From: Pukyongia salina | GTDB lineage: Bacteria; Bacteroidota; Bacteroidia; Flavobacteriales; Flavobacteriaceae | Assembly: GCF_002966125.1 (NCBI RefSeq) | Contig: NZ_CP027062.1 | Coordinates: 2,294,001-2,358,000, forward strand | Length of the DNA stretch: 64,000 nt | Direction of reading: 5' to 3' | In this document: piece by piece, positions 8,723 to 17,628 of the stretch | Position numbering within the stretch: position 1 is the first letter of the stretch | Layout of the letters: each line of letters begins with the position of its first letter | Notes under the pieces: generated by a model | Databases searched by the model: none | Told to the model about the DNA's origin: nothing | What the model saw: the letters and a program-made list of their open reading frames with translations, nothing else | Made by a program: the position numbers and the translations under genes

Positions 8723-9010
8723 TTAATTACCCGCTAACGGAGTTCCGAAGACACCCACAGCGAGCTCGGCCCAAATAAGGAGAAATAGAACTATAATCGC
8801 AATAGAGATCAACACGCGACTGCGGGGTTTCTTGATTTTCCGAAGAGTTAGGTCTAAAACGAAGCCCACTCCAAACAACAGTACAGCCGCAACCAGAAAA
8901 TCCATCGGGCCCCATTTAATGTTCTCAGTAAACTGCATCCCGATAAGTGGAATTAACAGGATAAGCAAGACCACTAACGATATAACGATTACACTTCTTT
9001 TCTTCATCAT
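8723..9010 (-). CDS. small three-helix membrane protein
   Basis: A 95-residue integral membrane protein with predicted helices at about residues 6-25, 37-54 and 67-88, separated by a basic loop (LRKIKKPRSR) that should face the cytoplasm. The C-terminal IWAELAVGVFGTPLAGN looks like a conserved end motif I recognise from unnamed Bacteroidetes proteins. No catalytic residues are evident. Two ATG codons are possible (9010 and 9007). It lies 16 bp upstream of the VOC gene on the same strand and may be co-transcribed with it. Confidence 0.75.
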   Translation of the reverse strand: MMKKRSVIVISLVVLLILLIPLIGMQFTENIKWGPMDFLVAAVLLFGVGFVLDLTLRKIKKPRSRVLISIAIIVLFLLIWAELAVGVFGTPLAGN

Positions 9011-9114
9011 AGTAAAGGTACCAAAAAGTTGGTTATCACGAATCCTGTAAATAGGTATATAAGTGAGAGAGTTAAAGCACCATCTATAATTCAGACTAAA
9101 AGACAGATGTACGT

Positions 9115-9753
9115 TTAATTAAATAATTTATGGGAACCATCGCAATTGGGCATTCGTTTAGAATGGCCACAAATACAATCGGTAAGGCCTTTTCCCATAT
9201 AGATTCGTTTTTCACAATTTTCAATTCGCGACACCCTTGTTTTCGCTTGTTTAGGTTTCGAGAAATGAAGCAAATATCCTTTTTGTCTACCTGGTGTCAA
9301 GGCTGTAAATGCTAATTCGAATTCGGGATCGGTGTTAAATTTTTCCGTTAATTCGTCTGGTGTGTGATAATCTGCAAGAGATTTCATTTTTACCTTCAAT
9401 CCTGCTTTTTCAATTTCGATCGCTTCAAAAACATATTGTTTGATCATCGGGATCAATGGTTTTATCTCTAGGATGGAGGTAAACCGAAGTTGCCTGGCAG
9501 CCTGAGTATTTTCGGTTTGTTGTTTAAGGATCTTCTGCGAATCTTCCAGAAGGGCACCCTTGTGAAACAGTATGGCACAGTAATCCTTAAACTCATGAAG
9601 TAGTAGAACGTTATTCCCATTATACGTATAGCAGGGATGCATCCACTTATAGGTCTCGGTTAAACCACATTCCAGCATCACTGAACGGAGCAGGGATAGT
9701 TCTTCCTTCCATTGTTCTAGATTATTGATATATGCATTAACTTCTTGTTTCAA
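9115..9753 (-). CDS. YdeI/DUF1801 protein with C-terminal CDGSH-type iron-sulfur motif
   Basis: A 212-residue protein. Residues 1-125 are a DUF1801/YdeI domain (CGLTETYKWMHPCYTYNGNNV), a fold with no agreed reaction. Residues 140-180 resemble the YdeI helical region that ends in the KPKQAKTR segment. The tail has C193-x-C195-x2-S-x3-P-x-C204-D-G-S-H208, an exact match to the CDGSH [2Fe-2S] signature. No ATG fits the homologous start: translation must begin at the TTG at 9753, because the next methionine is residue 26, inside the domain. The tail suggests a redox or iron role; that is inference. Confidence 0.82.
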   Translation of the reverse strand: MKQEVNAYINNLEQWKEELSLLRSVMLECGLTETYKWMHPCYTYNGNNVLLLHEFKDYCAILFHKGALLEDSQKILKQQTENTQAARQLRFTSILEIKPLIPMIKQYVFEAIEIEKAGLKVKMKSLADYHTPDELTEKFNTDPEFELAFTALTPGRQKGYLLHFSKPKQAKTRVSRIENCEKRIYMGKGLTDCICGHSKRMPNCDGSHKLFN

Positions 9754-9870
9754 GATTCAGAATTATTTTTCATTTTAGTAATAGGAATTCGTTTAGCCAT
9801 GCAAGGATTCCTGGTAAATTTCGAATCATAAAAACCTAAAGTTTGATTTATTTATATGATCTAAGCCAGA

Positions 9871-10263
9871 TCAGGTTATTCTTTCCAGTACACCTTTTCG
9901 TTTATAGATGTTTTTATAATCCCACTGAATTTCCCTGGATTTTTTCAGCCAGCGGCAGAGTTTTTCCAAATCTATCTGGTCTGTTGAGGTATAAAAAAAG
10001 GAAGCGTCTTTAAACTTTCCGGTACCCGGCAAAAGATCGGGTTCATTGAAACTCGCTCCGCTCCAGAACATAAGTCTGATCCCGGCCTTCTGTTTCGAAT
10101 ACCCTACCACAGGGTTACCTGCCAGGAACCATACCGGGTGCCCGTGCCAAATTTTATTTTCTGCTTCTGTAAGGATCTTGTCTATACTTGAGGCCAAGCA
10201 TTCACAGATAGATTTCTCTTCGCCTTCCAGTGAATTATTAAAAGATATGGTTTCTGCGTTCAT
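9871..10263 (-). CDS. DUF1801 domain-containing protein
   Basis: A 130-residue cytoplasmic protein. The pattern KIWHGHPVWFLAGNPVVGYSKQKAGIRLMFWSG is the DUF1801/YdhG core, in which a [KW]-W-[GH]-x-P motif is followed by a hydrophobic strand and a YSKQK turn. Family members such as YdhG and frataxin-like proteins have been linked to iron handling, but function is unsettled. It is the second DUF1801 gene in about 1 kb (the other is at 9115-9753) and shares its orientation, though roughly 115 bp separate them. No metal-binding cysteines are present beyond C20 and C22. Confidence 0.8.
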   Translation of the reverse strand: MNAETISFNNSLEGEEKSICECLASSIDKILTEAENKIWHGHPVWFLAGNPVVGYSKQKAGIRLMFWSGASFNEPDLLPGTGKFKDASFFYTSTDQIDLEKLCRWLKKSREIQWDYKNIYKRKGVLERIT

Positions 10264-10406
10264 CCTAATTATTACTTTAAATATTGATTTTGTACTAGTA
10301 CTACTATGACCAAAGCACTGACGTTGACCCTGTTCTATGCTGTGAAACGAAGCTGCCTTCAGGCTGAAATGTCTTTATTAAAATAATTAGTAAGATAATG
10401 ATTTTG

Positions 10407-11078
10407 CTAGAACAGCTCAGTTTTTACCTTAGTAAAATAACTGTCGCTCACAGGGATAGAATGCCCCGAAAGCAATAGATTACGGCCCTTTAGCCCCGTA
10501 ACTTTGTCTCTGTTTACAATATAAGAGCGATGTACTCTCATAAATAGCTTTGGAAGAGATGTTTCGAGATTTGCCAGAGATTGATTGGCAAGAATATTTT
10601 TACCATTCTCAAGAAAATAATTAACATATTCACTATCGCTTTCTATGTAAACGACATCGCTAAACTTAACCTTATGGAGGTCGTAGCCTGATTTTATAAC
10701 AATAGTGTCCTCGTTGTTTGTGGGATGAGGAAATTTTTCGACTGCGCTTAAAAATCGTTGAAAGGTTATGGGTTTTAGCAGGTAGTCCAGGGCGTTTAAT
10801 TCAAATCCCTGCAAGGCGTAATCTGAATAGGCTGTGGTAAAAATCACTCGCACCGCGGTATTTGAAATAATTTCGGCAAATTCTGTTCCTTTTAATTCGG
10901 GCATTTGTATGTCTAAGAAGATCAGGTCAACTTCATTTTGGTGAATAAAGTCCAAAGCTTCCATCGGATTTTCAAAAGAGCCTATACAATTGAGATAACT
11001 TACCCTATCCACGTATGTTTTGAGAAGCGTCCTGGCCAATTCTTCGTCATCTATTATTATGCATTGTATAGAGCTCAT
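10407..11078 (-). CDS. LytTR family response regulator
   Basis: A 223-residue two-component regulator. Residues 1-115 are a receiver domain with the acidic pair DDE near residue 10, the phospho-acceptor D56 in LIFLDIQMP, and T/K switch residues in IFTTAY and LLKPITF. Residues 120-223 form the LytTR DNA-binding domain (VYIESDSEYVNYFLENGK and FMRVHRSYIVNRDKV). Its start overlaps the stop of the kinase gene by 4 bp, so the two form a coupled kinase-regulator pair. Target genes are not evident; the divergent EF-hand gene is a nearby candidate. Confidence 0.92.
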   Translation of the reverse strand: MSSIQCIIIDDEELARTLLKTYVDRVSYLNCIGSFENPMEALDFIHQNEVDLIFLDIQMPELKGTEFAEIISNTAVRVIFTTAYSDYALQGFELNALDYLLKPITFQRFLSAVEKFPHPTNNEDTIVIKSGYDLHKVKFSDVVYIESDSEYVNYFLENGKNILANQSLANLETSLPKLFMRVHRSYIVNRDKVTGLKGRNLLLSGHSIPVSDSYFTKVKTELF

Positions 11079-12088
11079 CCTTGCGTTAGTTTTAGAAGAA
11101 CCTTGAAGGTATCCTGTTTTATTATCTTCAGTTCGTGCCGTTCTGGATATAAAAGTTCCAGTCGCTTACGTACATTAGGTAAGCCAATTCCTCCTACTGC
11201 ATCTTTCTTATTCTTGTTTGAAGGTAGACTGTTTTCTAATGTGAATTCGATCGTTTCTCCTTTCTGAACCAATGATATACGTACAAAATTACCCTTTCCT
11301 TTTTCAATACTACTATGTTTTAATGCGTTTTCTACAAACGGAATAAAAAGCATGGGTGCTACTGTGGTGTTGTTATTGGCTATATCCTGATGGAACGTTA
11401 TATCGAATTCCCTACTGCTCTTTAAATTAAAGAGACTTATATAATTACGAATATAATCGAGCTCTTTGTTCAACGGAACTTCAGCCTGTTCACAATCGTA
11501 AATTACATAGCGCAGCATTTTGGAAAGCGTATTGATACTCTCCTGGGTTTTATTAGAATCTGTTACTGAAAGAGAATAGATATTGTTGAGGGCATTAAAT
11601 AGGAAATGCGGGTTTATCTGCATTTTCAATAATTTCAATTCACTCTCCATCAGTTCCGCTTTGGCGATAGTAGCCAGTTGTTCCTTATTTCGGGCATAGA
11701 TAATGGTTTCGATCAAGATGGCAGCAACACTCGAGATGGACATGACAAGCAGGTGAATCAAGAAGCGGGAGGGTATCCTAACCGATCCTGGTCTCACTTC
11801 AGTCCCGGGCGGAGGTCCAAGTTTAGGGGACGGGCCAAATTGAGAAGAAATTAAAGCAGATAGCAGGATTCCGGAAATAGTTATAATGAAGAACTGCAGA
11901 AATTTTTTCTGAAAAAGAAACTGAGGAACGGCATAGGCGATAAGGCCAAAAATAAGTATCAACTGCATTCCGAATGCCAACGCGTGATCGCGGATGAATC
12001 TAAAATTTGTATCGACCAGTATCCAAAGCAAACACCAGATTCCAATCCAAAATATCACTTGAAGAATATATCTATTTATATATCTCAT
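11075..12088 (-). CDS. LytS/YehU-type sensor histidine kinase
   Basis: A 337-residue membrane kinase. Four hydrophobic segments fill residues 8-130, with a proline-rich loop (SPKLGPPPGTEVRPG) at about 87-101. The phospho-acceptor is in QINPHFLFNALNNIYSLS, with H161. This is followed by a HATPase domain with the N-box LFIPFVENALKH and the glycine box GGIGLPNVRKRLELLY. This is the His_kinase (PF06580) type, which pairs with LytTR regulators. It is directly upstream of the regulator gene. The signal sensed is unknown; there is no extracellular domain of any size. Confidence 0.92.
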   Translation of the reverse strand: MRYINRYILQVIFWIGIWCLLWILVDTNFRFIRDHALAFGMQLILIFGLIAYAVPQFLFQKKFLQFFIITISGILLSALISSQFGPSPKLGPPPGTEVRPGSVRIPSRFLIHLLVMSISSVAAILIETIIYARNKEQLATIAKAELMESELKLLKMQINPHFLFNALNNIYSLSVTDSNKTQESINTLSKMLRYVIYDCEQAEVPLNKELDYIRNYISLFNLKSSREFDITFHQDIANNNTTVAPMLFIPFVENALKHSSIEKGKGNFVRISLVQKGETIEFTLENSLPSNKNKKDAVGGIGLPNVRKRLELLYPERHELKIIKQDTFKVLLKLTQG

Positions 12089-12277
12089 AGTACAAATAAA
12101 GTAAATTAATAATCAGCAAGGTGCTGTATTAGACTGCCTGAGCTCACAGAGGTTTAGGTTTCAAAGGCGATTTTAGGATGTCTACCGAAATTCTCCCGGC
12201 ATTCGCTGAAAACCCGTCAAGGCAATACAACTTTTGTGTGATCATCGGGTCATACTACCGATCACTAAAACAAAAAA

Positions 12278-12565
12278 ATGAAAACGAAGAATTTACAAAA
12301 GGGATTAATAGTAATGAGTTTTTGTCTGGGATTCGTAGCAGTTACCTATGCACAGCCAAAGGACGGAAAGTCTAAGAAACCTCCCACCTTTAGCGAACTG
12401 CTTAAAGAAATGGATGCTAGTGAGGATGGGAAGCTCTCGGAAACAGAGGTAAAGGGCCCATTGAAGGAAGCCTTTGCAGATCTAGATCTAAATGAAGACG
12501 GGTTCATCACAGAGGACGAATTTGATAAGGCACCCAAACCCAAAGGAAAAAGACGTGGAAACTAG
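12278..12565 (+). CDS. secreted EF-hand calcium-binding protein
   Basis: A 95-residue exported protein. The signal peptide covers residues 1-25, ending with the alanine-glutamine site VTYAQ common in Bacteroidetes. The mature part holds two EF-hand loops, D-A-S-E-D-G-K-L-S-E-T-E and D-L-N-E-D-G-F-I-T-E-D-E, each with acidic residues at positions 1, 3 or 5, and 12. The C-terminus is basic (KPKGKRRGN). It probably binds calcium in the periplasm or outside the cell. It is divergent from the LytS/LytTR pair and followed by a strong terminator, so it is monocistronic. Start at the ATG at 12278, just upstream of the hydrophobic core. Confidence 0.85.
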   Translation: MKTKNLQKGLIVMSFCLGFVAVTYAQPKDGKSKKPPTFSELLKEMDASEDGKLSETEVKGPLKEAFADLDLNEDGFITEDEFDKAPKPKGKRRGN

Positions 12566-12596
12566 TAAATAGTGTTTTTTAGTTAGTTTGTTTAGT

Positions 12597-12628
12597 AAAA
12601 GCTTCATAATTCGTTATGGAGCTTTTTT
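12597..12628 (+). terminator. intrinsic terminator of the EF-hand gene
   Basis: A 10-bp stem, AGCTTCATAA pairing with TTATGGAGCT (one G-U pair), closes a TTCG tetraloop at 12610-12613 and is followed by a run of six T. It lies 35 bp after the stop of the EF-hand gene. Confidence 0.9.
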
Positions 12629-12778
12629 CTTTTAATCATTCACTATAATTCTCATTACGGGGTAGTTCATCTGGAGTTTTTGGCAAATGGCTTCACCACT
12701 CCTGAAGAATTGAAAGCGATAACTGCCAATCTACTATAAAATAATTTGAAAATATTTCTTGATGATCTAGATTTTCTC

Positions 12779-14446
12779 CTAAAACAATCCTGTTATATTT
12801 CCGTCTTTATCTATGGTAATATTTTCTGAAGCAGGAGTAGCCGGAAGTCCGGGCATACGCAGCATATTTCCTGCTATGGGGATCACAAAACCTGCACCGG
12901 CGGCGATCTCCAATTCCCTGATATGAATACTGAAATTCTCAGGCCTGCCCAGCAATTTATCGTTGTCGCTCAGGCTTTTTTGGGTTTTAGCCATACAGAC
13001 AGGTAGTTTGGAATATCCAAGGTCTTCAAAACGTTTTAATTGGCGCCTGGCTTTGGCCGAGAGTTCCACGTCGCTAGCTCCGTATATATTGGTACAGATC
13101 TTCTCGATCTTGGTTAATAATGTATCTTCCAGATTGTAGGTAGGGCGGAAGGTGCTTTTACAGCCTGCGACAGCCTCCACAACTTTTTCTGCCAGTTCTG
13201 CGCAGCCTTTTCCGCCGTCTGCCCAACCATTGCTTATGGCAACAGGAATTCCCATTGAACTACAATGGTTGATCAACAATTCTTTTTCGGCTTCGGTATC
13301 ACTTCCAAAGGCGTTCACTGCCACCACTACTGGGATCCCAAAACTTTTCAGGCTTTCAATATGCCGCTCCAAATTGGGAAGTCCGGCCTTCAGCGCAGCT
13401 GTATCTTCGTTCGTAAGTTCGTCAAGTGGCTTGCCTCCATGATATTTCAGGGCGCGAATTGTTGCCACCAGTACCACCGTTTTTGGAGAAAAACCGGCTT
13501 CACGACATTTGATGTTTAAAAATTTCTCGGCCCCCAGATCCGCACCAAATCCGGCTTCAGTAACCACATAATCACTTAGGCTAAGGCCCATTTTAGTAGC
13601 AAGGATAGAATTAGTTCCCTGTGCAATGTTGGCAAAAGGTCCTCCGTGAATGAGGGCAGGATTGCCCTCCAGGGTTTGTACCAGATTTGGTTTTATGGCT
13701 TCCCGAAGCAGAACGGCCATGGCACCCTGGGCGTTGAGGTCGCGAGCATAGACTGGCTGTCCGTCGAAGGTATCTCCTACATATATATTACCGCATTTCA
13801 GCTGCAGATCCTCGAAATCCTTACTCAGGCAGAGTATGGCCATGATCTCTGAAGCAGCCGTTATATTAAAGCCTGTCTCGTTTGGGACACCGCCCGCTTT
13901 ACCGCCTAGAGCTGCTACGATATTCCGCAGGGCGCGGTCGTTCATATCCATACAACGCTTCCACAGCACGGTACGTGGGTCGATACCCAGACTTCTACCC
14001 TTACTCTGAATATTATTGTCGATAAGTGCCGCCAGCAGGTTGTTGGCTTTTTCAATGGCCGGAAAGTCTCCTGTAAAATGCAGGTTGATATCTACCATTG
14101 GGATCACCTGGCTATGTCCACCTCCTGCGGCTCCACCTTTTATTCCGAATACAGGACCAAGGCTGGGTTCCCGCAGAACTGTCATCGCTTTTTTACCTAT
14201 ATAGTTAAGACCATCTCCAAGACCAATAGATACAGTGGTTTTTCCTTCTCCGGCCGGGGTTGGGGTGATGGCAGTAACAAGAATGAGGTTATTAGAGTTT
14301 ACCTTATCTTCGTTTATGAGTGAGAGGGGTAATTTTGCCTTGTTATTGCCGTAATATTCTAGATTTTCTTCTGAAATGTTGAGTTTTGCCGCTATGTCGC
14401 GGATATGTTGTTCTTGTACGCTTTGCGCTATTTGTAAGTCGGTCAT
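12779..14446 (-). CDS. fhs: formate--tetrahydrofolate ligase
   Basis: Makes 10-formyl-tetrahydrofolate from formate, tetrahydrofolate and ATP in one-carbon metabolism. The 555-residue length fits the family. Landmarks are the P-loop TPAGEGKTTVSIGLGDGL near residue 62, the FGIKGGAAGGGHSQVIPM stretch, and HGGPFANIAQGTNS near 270. The end of the protein, GFVIPIAGNMLRMPGLP, is also typical. It functionally complements glyA at 27223-28500, although the two genes are not linked here. The intergenic region on each side suggests it is transcribed alone. Confidence 0.96.
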   Translation of the reverse strand: MTDLQIAQSVQEQHIRDIAAKLNISEENLEYYGNNKAKLPLSLINEDKVNSNNLILVTAITPTPAGEGKTTVSIGLGDGLNYIGKKAMTVLREPSLGPVFGIKGGAAGGGHSQVIPMVDINLHFTGDFPAIEKANNLLAALIDNNIQSKGRSLGIDPRTVLWKRCMDMNDRALRNIVAALGGKAGGVPNETGFNITAASEIMAILCLSKDFEDLQLKCGNIYVGDTFDGQPVYARDLNAQGAMAVLLREAIKPNLVQTLEGNPALIHGGPFANIAQGTNSILATKMGLSLSDYVVTEAGFGADLGAEKFLNIKCREAGFSPKTVVLVATIRALKYHGGKPLDELTNEDTAALKAGLPNLERHIESLKSFGIPVVVAVNAFGSDTEAEKELLINHCSSMGIPVAISNGWADGGKGCAELAEKVVEAVAGCKSTFRPTYNLEDTLLTKIEKICTNIYGASDVELSAKARRQLKRFEDLGYSKLPVCMAKTQKSLSDNDKLLGRPENFSIHIRELEIAAGAGFVIPIAGNMLRMPGLPATPASENITIDKDGNITGLF

Positions 14447-14540
14447 TCGATAAATTTAATGAAGAAATGTGAAATTAAGGAATAAATTTAATTCTTCTGA
14501 AATCCTCTGGACCAGAGTGCATCCGTTATAGGAGCTAAAT

Positions 14541-17021
14541 CTATTGGAAAAGGTTTAAAAATTTCAATCCGAAGATCACTGCGCCGTCACCCACCCCATT
14601 GTAGTAGGATCGTACGTAATCCAGCCTTAAGAAGCGAAACTTACCCCAGCCCAGATTATCGATACCCAGGGAATATTCGGAATAAGGTTTTTTCCCATCG
14701 ATGCTTAGCATGTGTGCGCCGGCTACCAGGTTGAAATTTAATTTGTTTATCCCGGGGACCTTGCCCAGGATCCATCCCCTGAAATTGTGTTCAACGTGAC
14801 CTTCAAAAAAACTTTGATTGGTACTTAGCTGGTAATAAGGCAGGAGGTTAAATACCTCACTATATGTGGATGAGGTTCCCACCCGCGTCTGATTTCCATT
14901 AAAATGCTGATAGTCTGCAAAGGAAATATTATCCGCGTTAAAGAAGGTGCCACCTTTTAAACGATAGATCAGTCTCCCTTTATTCCCCAACGAAACATTT
15001 TGCGCGACATACGCATTTAGCTGACTGTAATTATAGTCACTCTGGGAGGCTCCAAGACCGTTTTCAAATTCTAATCGCAAGCGAGGGAATTTGTTCCCTC
15101 CCATATTCACTTTTCCGTCCGGGTAACTGTAATATTTTTGTCCGAAAGTTACATATGCGTTTAACTTCGACTTGATGATATCATGGGGTAGGATGTCGAC
15201 AGGGGTGATGCCGTTTTCACTTGGTCTGGGGTTATTTACCGTGAAATCTATCTCGTCGTTCGGGATGATCACATAATCTGTCGTGTTAACCAACGGTTTT
15301 CGTTTTTCATAACCTGTACTTGCCTGCAGATAAAGACCATTGAACAACTCCTGCCCCCAATTTGCTTTTACATAAGTTAGGTCGAAAACCTTCATGTAAT
15401 TACGTTCGAAGAAGAGTGTCGCGACAGAATTGATCAACGGACTTATAGGCTCTGAACGGTTAAACTGAGTGGCTGCGTTTCCGGCGAAAAGCCCAATAAA
15501 TGAATTATTATTGCGGTTATAATTATAGGTGATCCCTGCTGTTGGACGCAATCTCTGATCGGACACGCCATATTCGAAAGTGGAATGTATCCGTATATAC
15601 CGGGACCGGGTTTCACCATAGGCCTGGAAAAATGTAAGGCCAATATTTCCATTCCATCCCTGCACTGTATTATAATTAACCCCGGGCAGAGGCCCCTTAT
15701 AACTTATATCCCATTTCTCGAAACTATTCTCGTAGGTATACCCGAAAAGTACATCGAGCAGTTTGAAACGATTATTCTTCCTGTCCAGCGAGTCCAAATA
15801 GGGCTTAGATTTGCGCAATTGCTGGATACTGTCTTTTTTAATGTAATCGTTCAACTCTTCATCCGTTAGGGGAACAGGGCGAATCCCGCGCCAAAACAAT
15901 GAATCCTTTTTATTGGCCTTTGGCTTAAAGGAGAGCACTTCGTTCGTAAACGATCGCTTTTCAAATTCAGGTTTAAAATTATAATTACTGTACACTGCGA
16001 TAAACCTTCCGTCTCCATTAAATCCAAAGAAACCGAATCCGAAATCGATGGTTTGGGAGCGTTTTACCCAAAAATTGTTTTTAGGATCAAAACTGAAATT
16101 CTGTTTGAAAATTAGTTGTTTCACGAAAGGGATCTGAATAGCCTGTCCGTTGGTAGCCAGCTCAAGGCCATACAATTGCCAATCGTCTTCTACTATATAA
16201 ATAACTCCTTCAAAAACCCTGTCGTTCGGGCGTTTAGGTGTAACAATTATCTTATTGATGAGTTTTTTTCCTTCATAGAAAACCCCGTCTAGTTTGTAGT
16301 TGTAATAACTTAACGCGTTGTTTGCGATGGGAGATACAATAGAGGCGTTAAGGGAGAGATTATTCTTATAAAAAGAGAACTCGGCATCTATAGCGGTGTT
16401 AAAGCTAAAACCGTTGTCGTTTCCACTTACTTTGCTGGCAATAATGGTTTCTTTGAAATCGTTCGGTTTTCTGTAAGCGATCTTTGATATTGTTTCTGAA
16501 AGATAAACGATGCCGGTACGGGTGGAATCCAGCTGCCCATCGAAATCTCCCACCTCCTGTCCCATAAACTTCTCCGGAATACTATCTACCCTCCATAGTC
16601 CCCGGGAATAGAAATCGGCTTCATATTCCGATATTCGATCCAGGTTGGCCTTTCGTTGAGCGATTGTGTTTCTAATGATCCTGTAGGCGGGGTCTTCAGA
16701 AGCATCGATCACCACTTCATCGAGACTGGTTGTCTCCTCTTTTAGAGTAACGTTGAGAATATGTGGGAGCGAACTAATGCTTATTTCTTCTGTTACCCTG
16801 GTGTACCCTAAAAATTGAAAGACAACGGTATATTTTCCGGTTTTATTTACGGCCAATTCATAGTTACCGTCGTCGTTGGAAGTGGTACCGGTATACGAAT
16901 CTTCCAGGTAAATGTTCACATAGGGTAGTGGTTCGCCTTCAGAATTGGTCACCTTTCCAACGATCTGGGCAGAAACTTGTGTGGTAAGAAGTAAAAGAAG
17001 GAGTTTAAATAGTAGTTTCAT
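14541..17021 (-). CDS. DUF5686 outer-membrane protein with N-terminal CarboxypepD_reg-like domain
   Basis: An 826-residue envelope protein. After a signal peptide (1-18, ending VSAQ), residues 20-105 form a carboxypeptidase-regulatory-like domain (GKVTNSEGEPLPYVNIYLEDS...GTTSNDDGNYEL). The rest matches the DUF5686 pattern seen in Bacteroidetes, with many alternating aromatic beta-strands (YYNYKLDGVFYEGKKLINKI; RGIRPVPLTDEEL) that probably form an outer-membrane barrel. Its role is not known; the architecture is like part of a TonB-dependent receptor without a plug. It is monocistronic, about 120 bp downstream of smpB on the same strand. Confidence 0.85.
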   Translation of the reverse strand: MKLLFKLLLLLLTTQVSAQIVGKVTNSEGEPLPYVNIYLEDSYTGTTSNDDGNYELAVNKTGKYTVVFQFLGYTRVTEEISISSLPHILNVTLKEETTSLDEVVIDASEDPAYRIIRNTIAQRKANLDRISEYEADFYSRGLWRVDSIPEKFMGQEVGDFDGQLDSTRTGIVYLSETISKIAYRKPNDFKETIIASKVSGNDNGFSFNTAIDAEFSFYKNNLSLNASIVSPIANNALSYYNYKLDGVFYEGKKLINKIIVTPKRPNDRVFEGVIYIVEDDWQLYGLELATNGQAIQIPFVKQLIFKQNFSFDPKNNFWVKRSQTIDFGFGFFGFNGDGRFIAVYSNYNFKPEFEKRSFTNEVLSFKPKANKKDSLFWRGIRPVPLTDEELNDYIKKDSIQQLRKSKPYLDSLDRKNNRFKLLDVLFGYTYENSFEKWDISYKGPLPGVNYNTVQGWNGNIGLTFFQAYGETRSRYIRIHSTFEYGVSDQRLRPTAGITYNYNRNNNSFIGLFAGNAATQFNRSEPISPLINSVATLFFERNYMKVFDLTYVKANWGQELFNGLYLQASTGYEKRKPLVNTTDYVIIPNDEIDFTVNNPRPSENGITPVDILPHDIIKSKLNAYVTFGQKYYSYPDGKVNMGGNKFPRLRLEFENGLGASQSDYNYSQLNAYVAQNVSLGNKGRLIYRLKGGTFFNADNISFADYQHFNGNQTRVGTSSTYSEVFNLLPYYQLSTNQSFFEGHVEHNFRGWILGKVPGINKLNFNLVAGAHMLSIDGKKPYSEYSLGIDNLGWGKFRFLRLDYVRSYYNGVGDGAVIFGLKFLNLFQ

Positions 17022-17141
17022 TGATGGCTTTCTATTTAAAAGACGTAAACGATACTGTTATGGTTGTTCGACACCTGAATGAAAATAGAAATGTAAGCAT
17101 AGGCCATTTTTATTTCAGCAAAATTTTACCTCTCCTAGCGA

Positions 17142-17606
17142 TTAATTATTGAAAGATTTCTTGATCCGACTAAGGTCTCTCTTTGTATCGCGATCTTTTA
17201 TAGATTCCCGCTTATCGTACTGTTTCTTTCCTTTACAGAGGGCGATCTCCATTTTTGCGAGCCCTTTTTCGTTGGTAAATAACAGTAGTGGAATGATGGT
17301 GAGCCCGGTATTTTTCACCTCTTTCTCAAGTTTCTTTAGTTCACTTCGGTTAAGGAGAAGTTTGCGTTCAGATTTCGGGTTGTGGTTAAAGTGGGTGGCA
17401 TGCGAATACTCCTGGACCGTCATATTGATCACAAATAACTCACCATTGCTAAACTCACAAAAACTTTCGGCAATAGACGCCTTCCCTTCACGAATAGCCT
17501 TTATCTCCGTACCCCGCAACACAATGCCTGCTGTATAGGTATCGAGGATCTCGTATTCGAAGCGAGCCTTTCGGTTTTTTATCTGTACCTTTTTCTGAAT
17601 TGCCAT
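17142..17606 (-). CDS. smpB: SsrA-binding protein SmpB
   Basis: SmpB binds tmRNA and brings it to stalled ribosomes for trans-translation. The ATG at 17606 gives 154 residues starting MAIQKKVQIKNRKARFEYEIL. An in-frame TTG three codons upstream overlaps the -7 promoter box and is less likely. Motifs include the YTAGIVLRGTEIKAIREGKASI tmRNA-contact stretch, HATHFNHNPKSERKLLLNRSEL, and the basic tail DKRESIKDRDTKRDLSR. The -7 box at 17613-17620 is only 6 bp from the ATG, so the mRNA may be nearly leaderless. Confidence 0.96.
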   Translation of the reverse strand: MAIQKKVQIKNRKARFEYEILDTYTAGIVLRGTEIKAIREGKASIAESFCEFSNGELFVINMTVQEYSHATHFNHNPKSERKLLLNRSELKKLEKEVKNTGLTIIPLLLFTNEKGLAKMEIALCKGKKQYDKRESIKDRDTKRDLSRIKKSFNN

Positions 17607-17612
17607 AGGCGG

Positions 17613-17620
17613 CAAAAATA
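17613..17620 (-). promoter_or_regulatory. -7 promoter box of smpB
   Basis: On the minus strand this reads TATTTTTG, an exact match to the Bacteroidetes -7 consensus TAnnTTTG. It ends 6 bp before the smpB ATG at 17606. No clear -33 TTG element is seen at the usual spacing. Confidence 0.55.
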
Positions 17621-17628
17621 CTACAAAA

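Noticed and set aside
12178-12375. 65-codon frame overlapping the start of the EF-hand gene
   Set aside because: The EF-hand frame has a signal peptide and two calcium loops; the other frame is unlike any protein and ends inside it.
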